A stretch of DNA of 64,000 bases. It comes from Monodelphis domestica (Eukaryota > Chordata > Mammalia > Didelphimorphia > Didelphidae). Within the stretch, counting starts at the first letter, position 1; the number at the start of each line of letters is the position of its first letter. The stretch is taken from contig NC_077233.1 in NCBI RefSeq assembly GCF_027887165.1, forward strand, positions 182,713,114-182,777,113, written 5' to 3'. The notes beneath the pieces are model-generated. The model had not been told where the DNA came from. It searched no databases and worked only from the letters and a program-made list of their open reading frames with translations. The translations under genes were made by a program, and so were the position numbers. Of this stretch, positions 10,084 through 21,861 are shown one piece after another.

Positions 10084-13000
10084 CCCCCAGATCCTTGGCT
10101 TTAGCAGAGAAAAGCCCATTTTTCAACCCCTTGTCACCTGCCTTTTCGAATAAGGCGTGTGGAGCCAAAAACTTTTTTTTACCTCTCACAGTTTTAAAGG
10201 GATAGATAGTACCTTGGAAACATCAAGATGGATTTTTTCATTCTTTCTTCTTCCTTTTTCTTTCTTCCTCAAGATCTTGAGTAAACACCTTAACTCTTAA
10301 AAGCATGCTTCCCTTAGTATGTGTTTAACATATATTATGTGTGACTCCATTTGTGTCTGCGTCATAAGTTTTGTGTTCGTGTTTCCTTAGTTGGTCATTT
10401 ACAAAAATTGCTTCAAAGCCCTCTGCTGAAAAGAGGTAATTTGTGTTCCATAAATTTTCTCTCCTTTTGTTTTGGAAAAGGCCCATCCAGAAAAAAAGGG
10501 GAAAACATGATTTGGTACACACAAAGGGAACTTTTATCCCCAAAATTGGCTATTCTCTTAGATTTGATATTAAAGATCTATATAGGCAACCTTGGAAAAC
10601 TGCTAATTAGTCTGAAAATGTACTGTGATAAGTGGAATTTAGGGTGATAATTGTGTCTCAGTTATATGTCATATGTTAGCTAAATTCAATTCTGTTCAAG
10701 CCAGAGGACTGTTTATCAACACTAGGACTGATAAGAGATGATGATTACAATAAGTTCAGAACTGGTTGAAAGTAATTAATAGACAGCTTGACACCAAGAG
10801 GAATTTTCCTGTTTAAAAGGCAAAAATCTATACTGGATGCTTAGTAAAACCTGAGATATTTATGTGTAAAATTCAGTCAGTCAACAGTTATAGTGGAGAA
10901 CTTTTTCTGAGAATTAAATGTTGGATTTCAAAATGGATTTCAAAACTTCAAAGACAGCAACAAGTGATTGCATGTTAGCATTGAGATTTTGGAAGTTCAG
11001 AACTGGTAATTAGCATAAGTGAATTTGCATAGTTGTTAAGTAAGGGATGTATGACTAAGGTAGAATGTTATACTTGATTGGGAATATATGTGCTATGAAT
11101 AAGAAGAAACATTCAAATATAATTTGTTATAATGTCATAATAGATGTACACAAAATATGTATGAAATTGTGCTGTGAAGAAAATTAATTTTTATTCAGAC
11201 TGTGTGTAGTGCAATTGGCAAAGGAAATTTGACCAGTCCAGAAGTCAAATGAGATTCATTATTAGGCTATTAAATATAGGTAAAAGGTAATCGCCTCTCC
11301 CCTATTTATAGTAAGAGTAATAGAAACAAAAACTGAAGGTTTTATTCTGCTTGGAGCAGAAGTTTGAAAGAAAAACTGGAATCTTAAGGAAATGTTAGGG
11401 AACTTTAAACAAAGTGAATTTGGAAGTTGTTAAGTTTTTAATTAATATATTGGGAGTGATTTAATATCAAGGTTTTAAAAACATGTAACTAAAGTGTTAA
11501 AAAAGGATTGGAAAGAAGGGAAAGATCTTCTCAGACTACAAGTGCAGTCAAGCATCTACTGTCCTGGATATGTTCCAAAAGTAACTTAGCCCCTTCCTCA
11601 GGTACAGGAAGGAGAACAAAAGTGCTTATAATTATTTTGCATTTATATTAAGGGACCAATACAACAAAATATTTTAAACAGATAAAAGTTTTCAGCTACC
11701 TTATCTAAACTTTAGAGATATAATTTGAAAAACCTGAGAGGTTAGCTAATACCTGTAATAAATCTTGATCTGATAATAAGACATATTACAACTAAGGTTT
11801 AAAGAAGTAACAGGAAATTTAAGAGTTTATTTGAGTATGCCTAAATATTATAATTTCTGTAAACTACTATTAAGTAAAAATATGAGCTTTTCTAGAATCA
11901 GACAGGAATAAAAGTTTTTTGTTTTTTATTTTTAATTGAAACTGCACAATTTGGCTATGTGATAGAATTGCAAAAGTCCAAACTATAAATCCATAATCCT
12001 AAAGAAGTTCAGGTTAGAGAACATGCCTTCCTTTTAATAACAACTATTGATATATTACAGTTAATTAAACAAAAATAAAAATGCAATGATTTATGAATAA
12101 TTGGATTAACTGTTCAAGATGCTAATGTGAATACATTAGAGTTGAAAGCTTATGGTTCAAGTGATTAGGATAAATTTTCGAGAAAATATCTAGATTACCT
12201 TTTATACATCAACATGTCAATTTTTTCTATAAATGCTTCTGTGTGAACCATAATACATTCATGATATAAATTTAAGATCACATTTTGAAACGTTAAGTAT
12301 ATTAACCCCTCAAAGGAATTGTTTAGAATTGCTAGGATACAAACTTGATGACTCATTCTGAGTCCTTGCTACCCTTCCCTTCTTTCTCTCCATAGTAACC
12401 ATTCACTAGCTGGCAAACAGAAGCAGTTTTTGATTACAAATAATTTCATTGATTATTGGAAAAGGGATTCCATTATCCACCTTTATGTATGGGGATCCAC
12501 ATATAATTTTGAAAACAATAATCCTATGACTTTAAAATAATACTATTAAAGATTTATTTTAATTTTTGGGTAAACCTGTTTCATCACACTCACCCCCCCC
12601 CCCCTTTCTCCTGTTACAGCAAGTTTACCTGTTACCCCTCCCTCTTCCTACTACCGTAAAGAGAATGCTTGGAGAGAACACTAAAAAGTTCTATTATACT
12701 AATTTTAAATAGACTTTAAGATAGAATAGAATAGTTTTTCATCACTATAGTGACATGCATATAAATAAAGCTTCTATGTAGCAAAGTTGGTGAGAACCTT
12801 ACACCTATTTGAATTAAATATTCTAACAATTGCTAGGTTATGTAAACATGCAAGCAACCTGTTTCCAAATTATGATAATGATTGGAATTGTAGTATTATT
12901 GATTATGGGTGAAAATCTTTTTCTTTAAGAAAAAAAAAAAACAACCACATCCATTATACCTTGCTTTTATTGATTTTACTGCTTAGTCTATGCATGTATA

Positions 13001-13640
13001 TTTTTAAACAAAATCTTTTCCCTTGAACTGCTGAGATTCTGATTGGCCTACAATTAAATGTTTCAAATATAATTTAATTATTTATAAGGGAAAGATAATC
13101 AAAATTTTGAAATTAAAGGTTAAGACCTCAGGAGTTTTTATATCTCTTGAAGTAAAAGAATTTATTTCACAATATGTTAGTTCTACCAGAATTTTTCTTA
13201 ATAAGATAAATAAATAAAAAATAAATAAAATAAAATAAATAAAATAAAATAAAAATAAAATAAATATCCAAAGTAACATGGACCACATAGATCAGTGAGT
13301 CCAGACAAATAAGATCCATAAAGATGAGAAGAAAATTCAGCTAAAGTTTCATCAATATTACTAATTGCTATTTGGAATACATGTTAAATCCTGCCCATCT
13401 GTGTATCATTGGATAACTTTTCTAATCAAATTTTTACTTCTGTCCATACTATTGAAGCAGTATGCTCTCTGCATCTCCCAAACCTTCAAAACAGGTAATG
13501 GCCCAACACATACATTCAAAGGTCTTGCTAATTTCAAATTAATAAAAAAAAATAAAAAGACAAAAAGTCAATTGGAAAAGTATCATTATTAATCATTGGT
13601 AGTCCCAACCCTTGTTTGGGGGCAAGGATCTGTTTGTGTT
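10084..13640 (+). other. Non-coding AT-rich core of provirus A (no pol)
   Basis: About 3.6 kb sit where gag-pro-pol should be. No reverse transcriptase, RNase H, protease or integrase motif is visible in any frame, and stops are dense. A (AAAT)-type microsatellite lies at 13196-13264 and a poly(C) run near 12592-12604. It could be a recombined filler in a non-autonomous element, or extremely decayed DNA. Decay alone fits poorly with the roughly 4% LTR divergence. Confidence 0.6.
13196..13264. repeat. (AAAT)n/(AAAAT)n microsatellite
   Basis: Units 'aaataaataaaa' run almost without break. The 68-codon minus-strand ORF across it is an artefact. Confidence 0.9.
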
Positions 13641-13730
13641 TTCCCCCCAGGTACTCTCATACACATTTAGATTCCAGAAGGATTCACCCATCCCTGCCAT
13701 GACTCCCATCCCAACAACAAGCCTGGGAGA

Positions 13731-14901
13731 ATGAAGATACAGAGACTGCTAAAACAACAAGATGTTCTACCAACTTGGGGACAAATTGGGACACTTATAG
13801 CCCAAGCAAAACAAAGAATGGACAAGCAACAATTTACACCTCCTGATTATACTAATGCCTTAATTTTTGCCATGCTAGCCATTCATTTTTACCCCCTGGT
13901 ATTTCTGCCATTGAAAGCCCCTTATCTCCCATTACTCATTTTTCTTTGTGGAAATTCATTGCTTCTCTCTCCCTCTGCTGTATTACTGCACCCTAGTGAC
14001 AAGAAAAGTTCCAAACCCATTTAAGCCTCTGCATTGTTTATACAACATGTTTTCCCCACGCCTTACAGAAATAATTGCAATGTATTTTAACAAATTGTCT
14101 TAATCCCTCCATTCCTGCTACCATTGTATTTGTTGTTAAATAACCACCTTTTGTTGTGCTTCCTGTTAATATGACTATTGATTGGTATGATGGTCCAGGC
14201 ATTTATGCCCTACAATTAATTTCCAACAGTTTAAACAATCCTAAACCCTTCCTTGAACCCCTTATTTTGGATAACACTGCACTCATTGCATCACTAGCAA
14301 CTGTCAGAGACCATATTTGGGGACAACTTGACCAGAAACAAGATAAGGATCTTTTGGAATCAGAACAAACAAGTTACCTCCTGAAAACAGGCGTCGTTAA
14401 GACCAACGGCCACAAACCATAACAATTCTTCATGTTCCCTCCTGGTACAAACCATCCTTAATCACCCCCCCCCCCCTCTACCTCAAGCATATATATTCTT
14501 GCCTTGCACCTGCAATAAACGAGCCTTGACACTATTAGACAGACTCTGTCTTTCTTGCGTGCTTGGTCTCCCCTCTCTCCCCCTATGGTTTTTTAGGTGG
14601 CTGCTTCACGGACCCCACCGTTGCATCCGGCTGGAACCAGATAAGCAACCTTCCCTACAAGGAGTCCACATTACATAGGCAAATCATGGATATCAGTCAC
14701 TCTGGTACCTCCCTTTATTCAGCCTCATCCATTGCTAATTCATTTTATGACAGCATCTCTTCCCTTATCTCCAACAGTGATTTGACCCATACCTTCATTG
14801 CTTGTGGATTTGCTCTTGCCTTATTTTTTCTTATTCTTTTTTGCTTTCCAGTCCTCATCCGATACTTGGGTCCACCATTCGGCAAGTCCAAATTGAACTA
14901 A
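13731..14901 (+). pseudogene. Provirus A env remnants, broken
   Basis: Three consecutive pieces in different frames (13731-14024, 14156-14422, 14563-14901) lie between the splice acceptor at 13650 and the polypurine tract. The first carries a betaretrovirus-like env leader pattern (LPTWGQIGTL). The last has a hydrophobic, membrane-spanning segment (ALALFFLILFCFPVL) near its end and a short basic tail, as expected for the C-terminus of a transmembrane subunit. Stops and frame changes separate the pieces, so no envelope protein is made. The assignment rests on position and local pattern. Confidence 0.6.
14460..14600 (+). other. LTR-like promoter/poly(A) cassette inside env
   Basis: A poly(C) run, TATA-like CATATATATTC (14489-14498), AATAAA (14514-14519) and a GT/CT-rich stretch (TTTCTTGCGTGCTTGG) follow one another with LTR-like spacing. 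It may be part of a foreign LTR inserted in env, or a chance arrangement. Confidence 0.35.
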
Positions 14902-14915
14902 AGTCTCTTCAGCTC

Positions 14916-14936
14916 AAAAAAAAAGGGGGGGGGGGG
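14916..14936 (+). other. Polypurine tract of provirus A
   Basis: Nine A residues and twelve G residues precede the 3' LTR by three bases. This is the site that primes plus-strand synthesis in retroviruses. Confidence 0.85.
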
Positions 14937-14939
14937 ATA

Positions 14940-15736
14940 TGCTAGGGGCCATCAGACCATGACGCCTTGACAGAGTCACACATGGTATCTGGGAAGACCA
15001 CAGAGTGGTCCTTGGCGAGATGTGACTGCCCACTCTATCCCTCTTGCATGACTTCTTTCATCAATGCCCCTTACCTATGAATTGGCATGATTATTATTCC
15101 CCCTAGTCTCAAAAGAAATAATGCAAGAGCAAAACACATGTACCCTTATTCCCCAAAGCATCACCAAAAGATCAGACCCTCAAACCCAATCCCAAAAGAC
15201 TATCATGGATTAACTTTTACTTAGGTACATAATTCCCAGCAAAACCACAGCTACAGGCCAAGCCCAAAACTTTCTCATGAAGCCAGCACACAAATCAATC
15301 ATAGAGGCCCATATGATACATACAGGTACAGTACACGTACACTAAGCTTCAATATGTCTCAGTGACTCAATTACACAAATCAGTAACTCAAACTCCCTAG
15401 TAAGCCACCTGTGACGAAATCATTTATCTTGTATTCTGTCTGTAATCACAATACAAAAATATAGAATGTTAATCAAGTGATTTGTTAGAAGTTCATGTAT
15501 CACTTTTCCAATTATCTCTCTTTGATTTTCTATACCTGCATGCCAAGAAAACGGGTATAAAAATAAATCCCAGGCCTGGGAATGTCGGAACAGTTAAGAT
15601 GCAAAGCAATCCCATGGCCATTATGATTAAGCTGTCTTCCGTTTGTTATTTATTTTATTTTATTTATTTTGTCTGATTGTTGGCCACCAGTCGGAAACCC
15701 TGGAGTCGAGAGTGGGGCTAGACTCTGACTGTGGAA
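14940..15736 (+). mobile_element. 3' LTR of provirus A (copy A2)
   Basis: 797 bp, starting TGCTAGGGGCCATCAG and ending TGGAA, apparently a mutated GGCA. TATAAAA lies at 15556-15562. It lacks the (ACT)n insert present in the 5' LTR. The AAAACC that follows completes the target duplication. Confidence 0.9.
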
Positions 15737-15742
15737 AAAACC

Positions 15743-16513
15743 CCATTTCTTGGGGAAGTTCAAAAAGGAGGTATCTCCTAGTCAACATGGGCTGAAAGTT
15801 GTGTTTGAGAGGGAAGGATATGCTCTTCACTCATGGTGTGTGTGCGTATGCCCTTTGCCCTGGCCTCCTTACCTCCCCTGTATTTGCTTGCTAGCCAGTC
15901 TAACCTGGGACCTGTGCTCTGTTTCCTATAAACATCAACCAGTTCAGGCTGAGCTGCTGTCCAATGAACAGTTCTTCTACCTTTGTCCCAACTTGTAGCT
16001 TATGGGTTGGTTAATCCTCCACTTCCACCCCAGGATGACTAACCAGGAGGTCCTGAACAGAGAAGTTCCCATTGTCTAACCACCATTACTTGAGGCATTT
16101 GAGGCCCATAAAGCAACCAGAAGGGCATGATCATCCACACTTAAAGGTCAATCCACCTTTCCCAACTATGGCCCATGGTGATATTTCCCAGCCACCCAGA
16201 ACTCCCTTAGCCTCTGGAAAGGGTCTTTTCCCCTTCTCACCAGGAGTGGGGTTTGGTGGTGAAGCAGAGGAGGGTGAGCCAGTCTGATCACTGTTAAAAA
16301 AACACTTACCTTGCTTGGAGAAAGATGCCTCAGTTTCCCTGTTATTACTATTTTATGCACTACAACATATATATTCATATATGTACATATACACACATTG
16401 CAGATATATGTGTTAGAGAAGTTTTTACACATACATACAAATATATTTACAATTCATGCTAGAGAGGTGTGACGTATGAATCAGACTTTCTTTGTCTAGC
16501 ATCAGCAACTTTT
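15743..16513. other. No recognised gene
   Basis: Mixed sequence with short chance ORFs (15750-15998, 16072-16287). It ends in an AT-rich, partly alternating stretch at 16360-16450. No repeat family is recognised. Confidence 0.4.
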
Positions 16514-16529
16514 AAATTGACCAACCAAA

Positions 16530-18809
16530 TAGAAGGGTCATTCCTAAAAATAATAAACAGTATATATCTAAAACCATCAGCTAATATCATCTGCAATGGG
16601 GATAAATTAGATGCATTCCCAATAAGATCAGGAGTGAAACAAGGATGCCCATTATCATCTCTACTATTTGACATTGTACTAGAAACACTAGCAGTAGCAA
16701 TTAGAGAAGAAAAAGAAATTGAAGGCATCAAAATAGGCAAGGAGGAGACCAAGTTGTCACTCTTTGCAGATGACATGATGGTCTACTTAAAGAATCCTAG
16801 AGATTCAACCAAAAAGCTAATTGAAATAATCAACAACTTTAGCAAAGTTGCAGGATACAAAATAAACCCACATAAGTCATCAGCTTTTCTATATATCTCC
16901 AACATAGTTCAGCAGCAAAAACTAGAAAGAGAAATCCCATTCAAAATCACCTTAGACAAAATAAAATACCTAGGAATCTATCTCCTGAGACAAACACAGG
17001 AACTATATGAGCACAACTACAAAACACTCTCCACACAACTAAAACTAGACTTGAACAATTGGAAAAACATTAACTGCTCATGGATAGGACGAGCCAATAT
17101 AATAAAAATGACCATCCTACCCAAACTTATTTATCTATTTAGTGCCATACCCATTGAACTCCCAAAATATTTCCTTACTGATTTAGAAAAAACCATAACA
17201 AAATTCATTTGGAATAACAAAAGATCAAGGATATCCAGGGAAACAATGAAAAAAAAACACATATGATGGGGGCCTTGCAGTCCCAGACCTTAAACTATAT
17301 TACAAAGCAGCAGTCATCAAAACAATTTGGTACTGGCTAAGAAACAGAAAGGAAGATCAGTGGAATAGACTGGGGGAAAGCGACCTCAGCAAGACAGTAT
17401 ACGATAAACCCAAAGATCCCAGCTTTTGGGACAAAAATCCACTATTCGATAAAACCTGCTGGGAAAATTGGAAGACAGTATGGGAGAGATTAGTTTTGGA
17501 TCAACACCTCACACCCTACACCAAGATAAATTCAAAATGGGTGAATGACTTAAACATAAAGAAGGAAACCATAAGTAAATTGGGTAAACACAGAATAGTA
17601 TACATGTCAGACCTTTGGGAGGGGAAAGGCTTTAAAACCAAGCAAGACATAGAAAGAATCACAAAATGTAAAATAAATAATTTTGACTACATCAAATTAA
17701 AAAGCTTTTGTTCAAACAAAACCAATATAACTAAAATCAGAAGGGAAATAACAAATTGGGAAAAAATCTTCATAGAAACCTCTGACAAAGGTTTAATTGC
17801 TCAAATTTATAAAGAGCTAAATCAATTGTACAAAAAATCAAGCCAGTCTCCAATTGATAAATGGGCAAGGGACATGGATAGGCAGTTCTCAGATAAAGAA
17901 ATCAAAACTATTAATAAGCACATGAAGAAGTGCTCTAAATCTCTTATAATCAGAGAGATGCAAATCAAAACAACTCTGAGGTATCACCTCACACCTAGCA
18001 GATTGGCTAACATGATAGCAAAGGAAAGTAATGAATGCTGGAGGGGATGTGGCAAAGTAGGGACATTAATTCATTGCTGGTGGAGTTGTGAACTGATCCA
18101 ACCATTCTGGAGGGCAATTTGGAACTATGCCCAAAGGGCAATAAAAGAATATCTACCCTATGATCCAGCCATAGCACTGCTGGGTCTGTACCCCAAAGAG
18201 ATAATGGACAAAAAGACTTGTACAAAAATATTCATAGCTGCGCTCTTTGTGGTGGCCAAAAATTGGAAAACGAGGGGATGCCCATCAATTGGGGAATGGC
18301 TGAGCAAATTGTGGTATATGTTGGTGATGGAATACTATTGTGCTAAAAGGAATTCCATGGAGACTGGAACAACCTCCAGGAAGTGATGCAGAGCGAGAGG
18401 AGCAGAACCAGGAGAACATTGTACATAGAGACAAACACACTGTGGTATAATCGTATGTAATGGACTTCTCCATTAGTGGCGGTGTAATGTCCCTGAACAA
18501 TCTGCAGTGATCTAGGAGAAAAAAACACTATTCATAAGCAAAGGATAAACTATGGAAATAGAAACACCGAGGAAAAGCAACTGCCTGACTACAGAGGTTG
18601 AGGGGACATGACAGAGGAGAGACTCTAAACGAAACTCTAATGCAAATATTGACAACATGGAAATGGGTTCGAATCAAGAACACAGGTGATACCCAGTGGA
18701 ATCATGCATCGGCTATGGGGGGTGGGGGGAGGAAAAGAAAATGATCTTTGTCTTTAATGAATAATGCTTGGAAATGATAAAATAAAATATTATTTAAAAA
18801 TAAATAAAT
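16530..18809 (+). mobile_element. 5'-truncated L1 (LINE-1) with ORF2 3' half
   Basis: The target duplication AAATTGACCAACCAAA (16514-16529 and 18810-18825) frames the element exactly. The target TTTT|AAATTG fits L1 endonuclease. Inside is the ORF2 reverse transcriptase with [16 protein letters not shown] and the catalytic FADDMM box (to 17266). After a frame change in an A-run near 17250, the C-terminal part follows (17496-18386) with the Cys/His motif CWRGCGKVGTLIHCWWSC. The 3' UTR runs to an A-rich tail. ORF1, the endonuclease and the RT start are missing. The first about 20 codons of the 16469 ORF are flanking DNA, not L1. Confidence 0.95.
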
Positions 18810-18839
18810 AAATTGACCAACCAAAACTGAAAACACCCC

Positions 18840-19480
18840 CACTTAACACTTTGTAAGCCATCAAGTAAGAGAATTCACAAGTTACTTGGAGAAGTAGGAG
18901 AATTCACAAGTCACAATGGTTGCAGAGCTCCATCCTTTTAACCCAATCAATCAGAAACTTGTGAATCCTCTCATAAGGGCTGACACCTTCAGAGGATAAG
19001 AGGTGTGAATCCCACAGACACTGCACCCCTGGGCAGCACTAGGCAGTTTGAAAACTGTGATTGGCCCCTATGAAGAGGGGAAGGGACAAAAAGGACTAAA
19101 AAAGTCCTGATCTTCTCTGGTAGTTGTCTTCGACCAGTGACCTGCCTCTTGGAGGTAACTTGGGACTTGGACTGCCTCTTGGGTGAATGAGTATCTGCCT
19201 TCCTTTCCTGGTGTCTGGAGAGAGAGTTTCAGAGAGGCTTTCCCTTCGTGGAGGAGGCTGTATGGGTAGAACTCTGGTCCTCTGGTTGAGGATTAACAAG
19301 CCCCACCAGGCTGAGCCAAGCACTGGAGCTATATTTAGTGTGATAGGGTAGACATTTTCTCTACCCTCTTTTTGTATTTATCTACTTTCACTCTTACCAC
19401 CTCTGTGTAAATAAAAGCTATTAAAAGTTATTTTGACTTAAGCTATAATATTTTAAATTGATGATCACCATATTATTTTA
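18840..19480 (+). mobile_element. LTR of family E, copy 1
   Basis: Shares blocks such as 'gggacttggactgcctc', 'ttcgtggaggaggctgt' and 'gtaaataaaagctattaaaa' with the LTR at 30130-30775, in the same order. The poly(A) signal AATAAA lies near 19411. No internal sequence is attached and the limits are approximate. Confidence 0.6.
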
Positions 19481-19489
19481 GAATTCTCA

Positions 19490-19793
19490 CATATTTACTC
19501 AAACCCTAAATTTAATTCCTTACAGAGGTTTAATACCTCAATATGCATTTTTTATTATTTTATTTTACCAATGAAAAGCCCAATTTAGAGCCAGGGACTC
19601 TGGTGATAGGGCCTCACCTTGAATATTTACTAAGTGTGTGTGACCTTGGATAAGTTACTTAGCTTATGTATGGGTTTAATTTCCTAGCTGGTTGGTCACT
19701 TCACACACCATATTGACAATACTTAGCCAGTTCAGACTTCTTTTATTTTCTTTTTCTGGTCAGCCGTATTTTTGAGCCACCCATTGACTTTAT
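19490..19793 (-). other. Tail end of ERV-B pol and unassigned sequence
   Basis: Just right of CGAC at 19794-19797 lies LTR C. Left of it the minus strand seems to carry on the end of the integrase region, then loses coding character. A decayed SINE-like 'tgtgaccttggataagttac' is visible near 19640. No env and no 3' LTR of ERV-B were found here. Confidence 0.4.
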
Positions 19794-19797
19794 CGAC

Positions 19798-20054
19798 TGA
19801 AGTAGTCCGAAGAGGGCGAGATAGAAAAATTGAAATAGATAAAACAAATAAAAAATCCTGACAGTATTTTTCGGGGAACAAACCTGGCTTCCCTCCCCCA
19901 GGAAGTCGAGCTGTTTATGCAGACAGCAGACCAGTCTTTACTTAGCTTGGGGGTGAGAATTAGAAAGGGCAGGAAGAGAAAGGAATTTCAGGAATATCAA
20001 AAAGGTCAGCAAGATTACATGGCCAGCTAGGGCTAAGTGACTTAATGGATGCAA

Positions 20055-20094
<40 letters not shown>

Positions 20095-20584
20095 CTCTCC
20101 GAGAATGATGATTGTATGTTTTTTCACAAAGACACTTGTGCGTGAAGGAGATTTAAGTGGAAAAGTCAATGCACAGAGACAGTCCCACTCTCTCTGTGTT
20201 GGAAGCCTGAGTCCAGTGGCACGTTACACCTGGAGACTTCCTCAGCTGCATTGGATGGGTGTGTAAATTGGATGCGAAAGTAAATAGCCCTAAATAACAA
20301 CCCACACATAAATCTGAGGATTGTCTCCTCATCTCTGACCCTAGACCCCACATTCCTGTGTCAGTGATAAGGTTTGTTTGATTAAGAACCTATGCATAAA
20401 AAGAAATAACTCTGTATCTTGTAACCCTATATAAACTGTCTCTTAATGTTAACCCAACACAGCTTCCACTACGGAAGGCTGTCCCAGCTGGTAGATTCTT
20501 TTATTTGTTCTTTTATTAATAAATTGTGGTTCCAATAATTGAAATTCTGGGTGTTTGAACTCACTTGTGAAGTGCACCACTTCA
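19798..20584 (+). mobile_element. Solo LTR (family C) inserted in ERV-B integrase
   Basis: It starts TGAAGTAG and ends CACTTCA, flanked on both sides by CGAC (19794-19797 and 20585-20588), a 4-bp target duplication. TATATAAA at 20428-20435 and AATAAA at 20518-20523 are spaced as in an LTR. ERV-B integrase sequence on the minus strand stops at 20589 and resumes below 19793, which confirms the insertion. An (ACT)n retroelement has landed inside it. Confidence 0.85.
20060..20268 (-). mobile_element. Retroelement with (ACT)n 3' tail, short copy
   Basis: It matches the first about 200 bp of the insert at 8653-9247, including 'gacacttgtgcgtgaaggag' and 'cacctggagacttcctcagc', with the same AGT run at one end. 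TGGATGCAAAAGTA (20046-20059) and TGGATGCGAAAGTA (20269-20282) form a 14-bp target duplication with one mismatch. Read on the minus strand this copy is 5' truncated, as expected for target-primed reverse transcription. Confidence 0.85.
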
Positions 20585-20588
20585 CGAC

Positions 20589-21758
20589 CATTTTGGAGTT
20601 GGGGCTTTCTTTAGATGGGATAAATGTATCCAGCTTTCAATTCCTTTTAGTTTTGCTGCAGATGGGTTTACCAGCAACACCTGATGATGTCCATCCCACC
20701 TGACTTGTAGTGCATCCTTTAGTACGTGCCTCTTTCTGTATACACAATCTCCGGGCTTCAATTTAGATGTTGAGGATGTTTCTGAGGAAGAATTCCTTGA
20801 AACTGACTGAGATATAAGGTGGTTAAGGCTTTGAAGAGTTTTTGCTAGTCCCTGACAGTATGATAAGAGGGAAACCTTTGTGCTCAGAGTCAGTATAGGG
20901 CGGAAAGAGAGACAGATAACCTGTGGTTATCTCAAATGGTGAGAGTGAGAGCTTGCCAAAAGGTGTGGCTCTCAAGTTCAACAGAACTATTGGAAGGGCT
21001 TTGGGCCAAGGTATGTTTAAATCATCCATAAATTTGGCTAATTGTACTTTAATGATGCCATTCACACGTTCCACTAATCCTGAGGATTGTGGGTGATATG
21101 CACAGTGTAAATGATGTAATACAGGCCATGCTGTTAACAGTTGGGACACTCCTGAATAAGTGAAATGTGTTCCTCTATCACTGTGTATCTCCCTAGGAAT
21201 TCCCGACACTGGAAATATCTTTTCCAGTAAGCATCTGGCTACTGCTGTTGTTATGGCCTGTCTGCATGGAAATGCTTCTATCCAGCAAGAAAACATACAA
21301 ACCATTACTAAGACAAATTTGTACCCAGCATGAGGTGGTAACTGAATGAAATCAATTTGCCATACTTGAAAAGGAACCTCAGGCAATGTGAATTTACCTG
21401 GTGTAGGTTTTAAAGGTTTGCTGATATTATATTTAGGGCAAATTTGACATTGCAAATACATATTCTCTGCTGCTCACCTCATCCTCCCCCACCAATATTT
21501 GTGAGCTATGCTGACCAATTTGTCTGGTCTCCAGTGACTTATAGAATGTAAATACTCCATCATGGGATGGCATAGTGGGTCTGGTAGGACTACACACCCA
21601 TTAGGTTCCTGCCACAATCTAGTATCCATATTTCTAACACATCCTTCCTTCTCTAGTTTTTCTTGAATGGGTCGAGACATGGTTTCTTGGGCTGAAACAA
21701 TTTCTGCCTGCGTCAGTTTATCCTCAAAAATAGGTTCTTCCTTATCTGAAAGGGTCAT
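20589..21758 (-). pseudogene. ERV-B integrase, broken
   Basis: Integrase joins retroviral DNA to host DNA. On the minus strand the zinc-binding HHCC part is split: the His residues lie in 21474-21758 (YLHSISHW) and the Cys pair (CQIC) in 20823-21461, after a stop near 21470. The catalytic DDE residues are visible in QIDFIQL, SDRGTHF and SGLVERVNG. A gamma-type C-terminal domain continues to 20589 after further breaks, and LTR C interrupts its end. The overall pattern fits a class-I (gammaretrovirus-like) ERV. Confidence 0.9.
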
Positions 21759-21861
21759 CCCTATTGCAGCTGGGAGTTTCCTGGCAGCTTCTTTGGCATT
21801 TTGATCCGCTAGGGCATTTCCCTTTGCATGGGGAGAATTCTCTCATGAGTGCCCTGGGATT

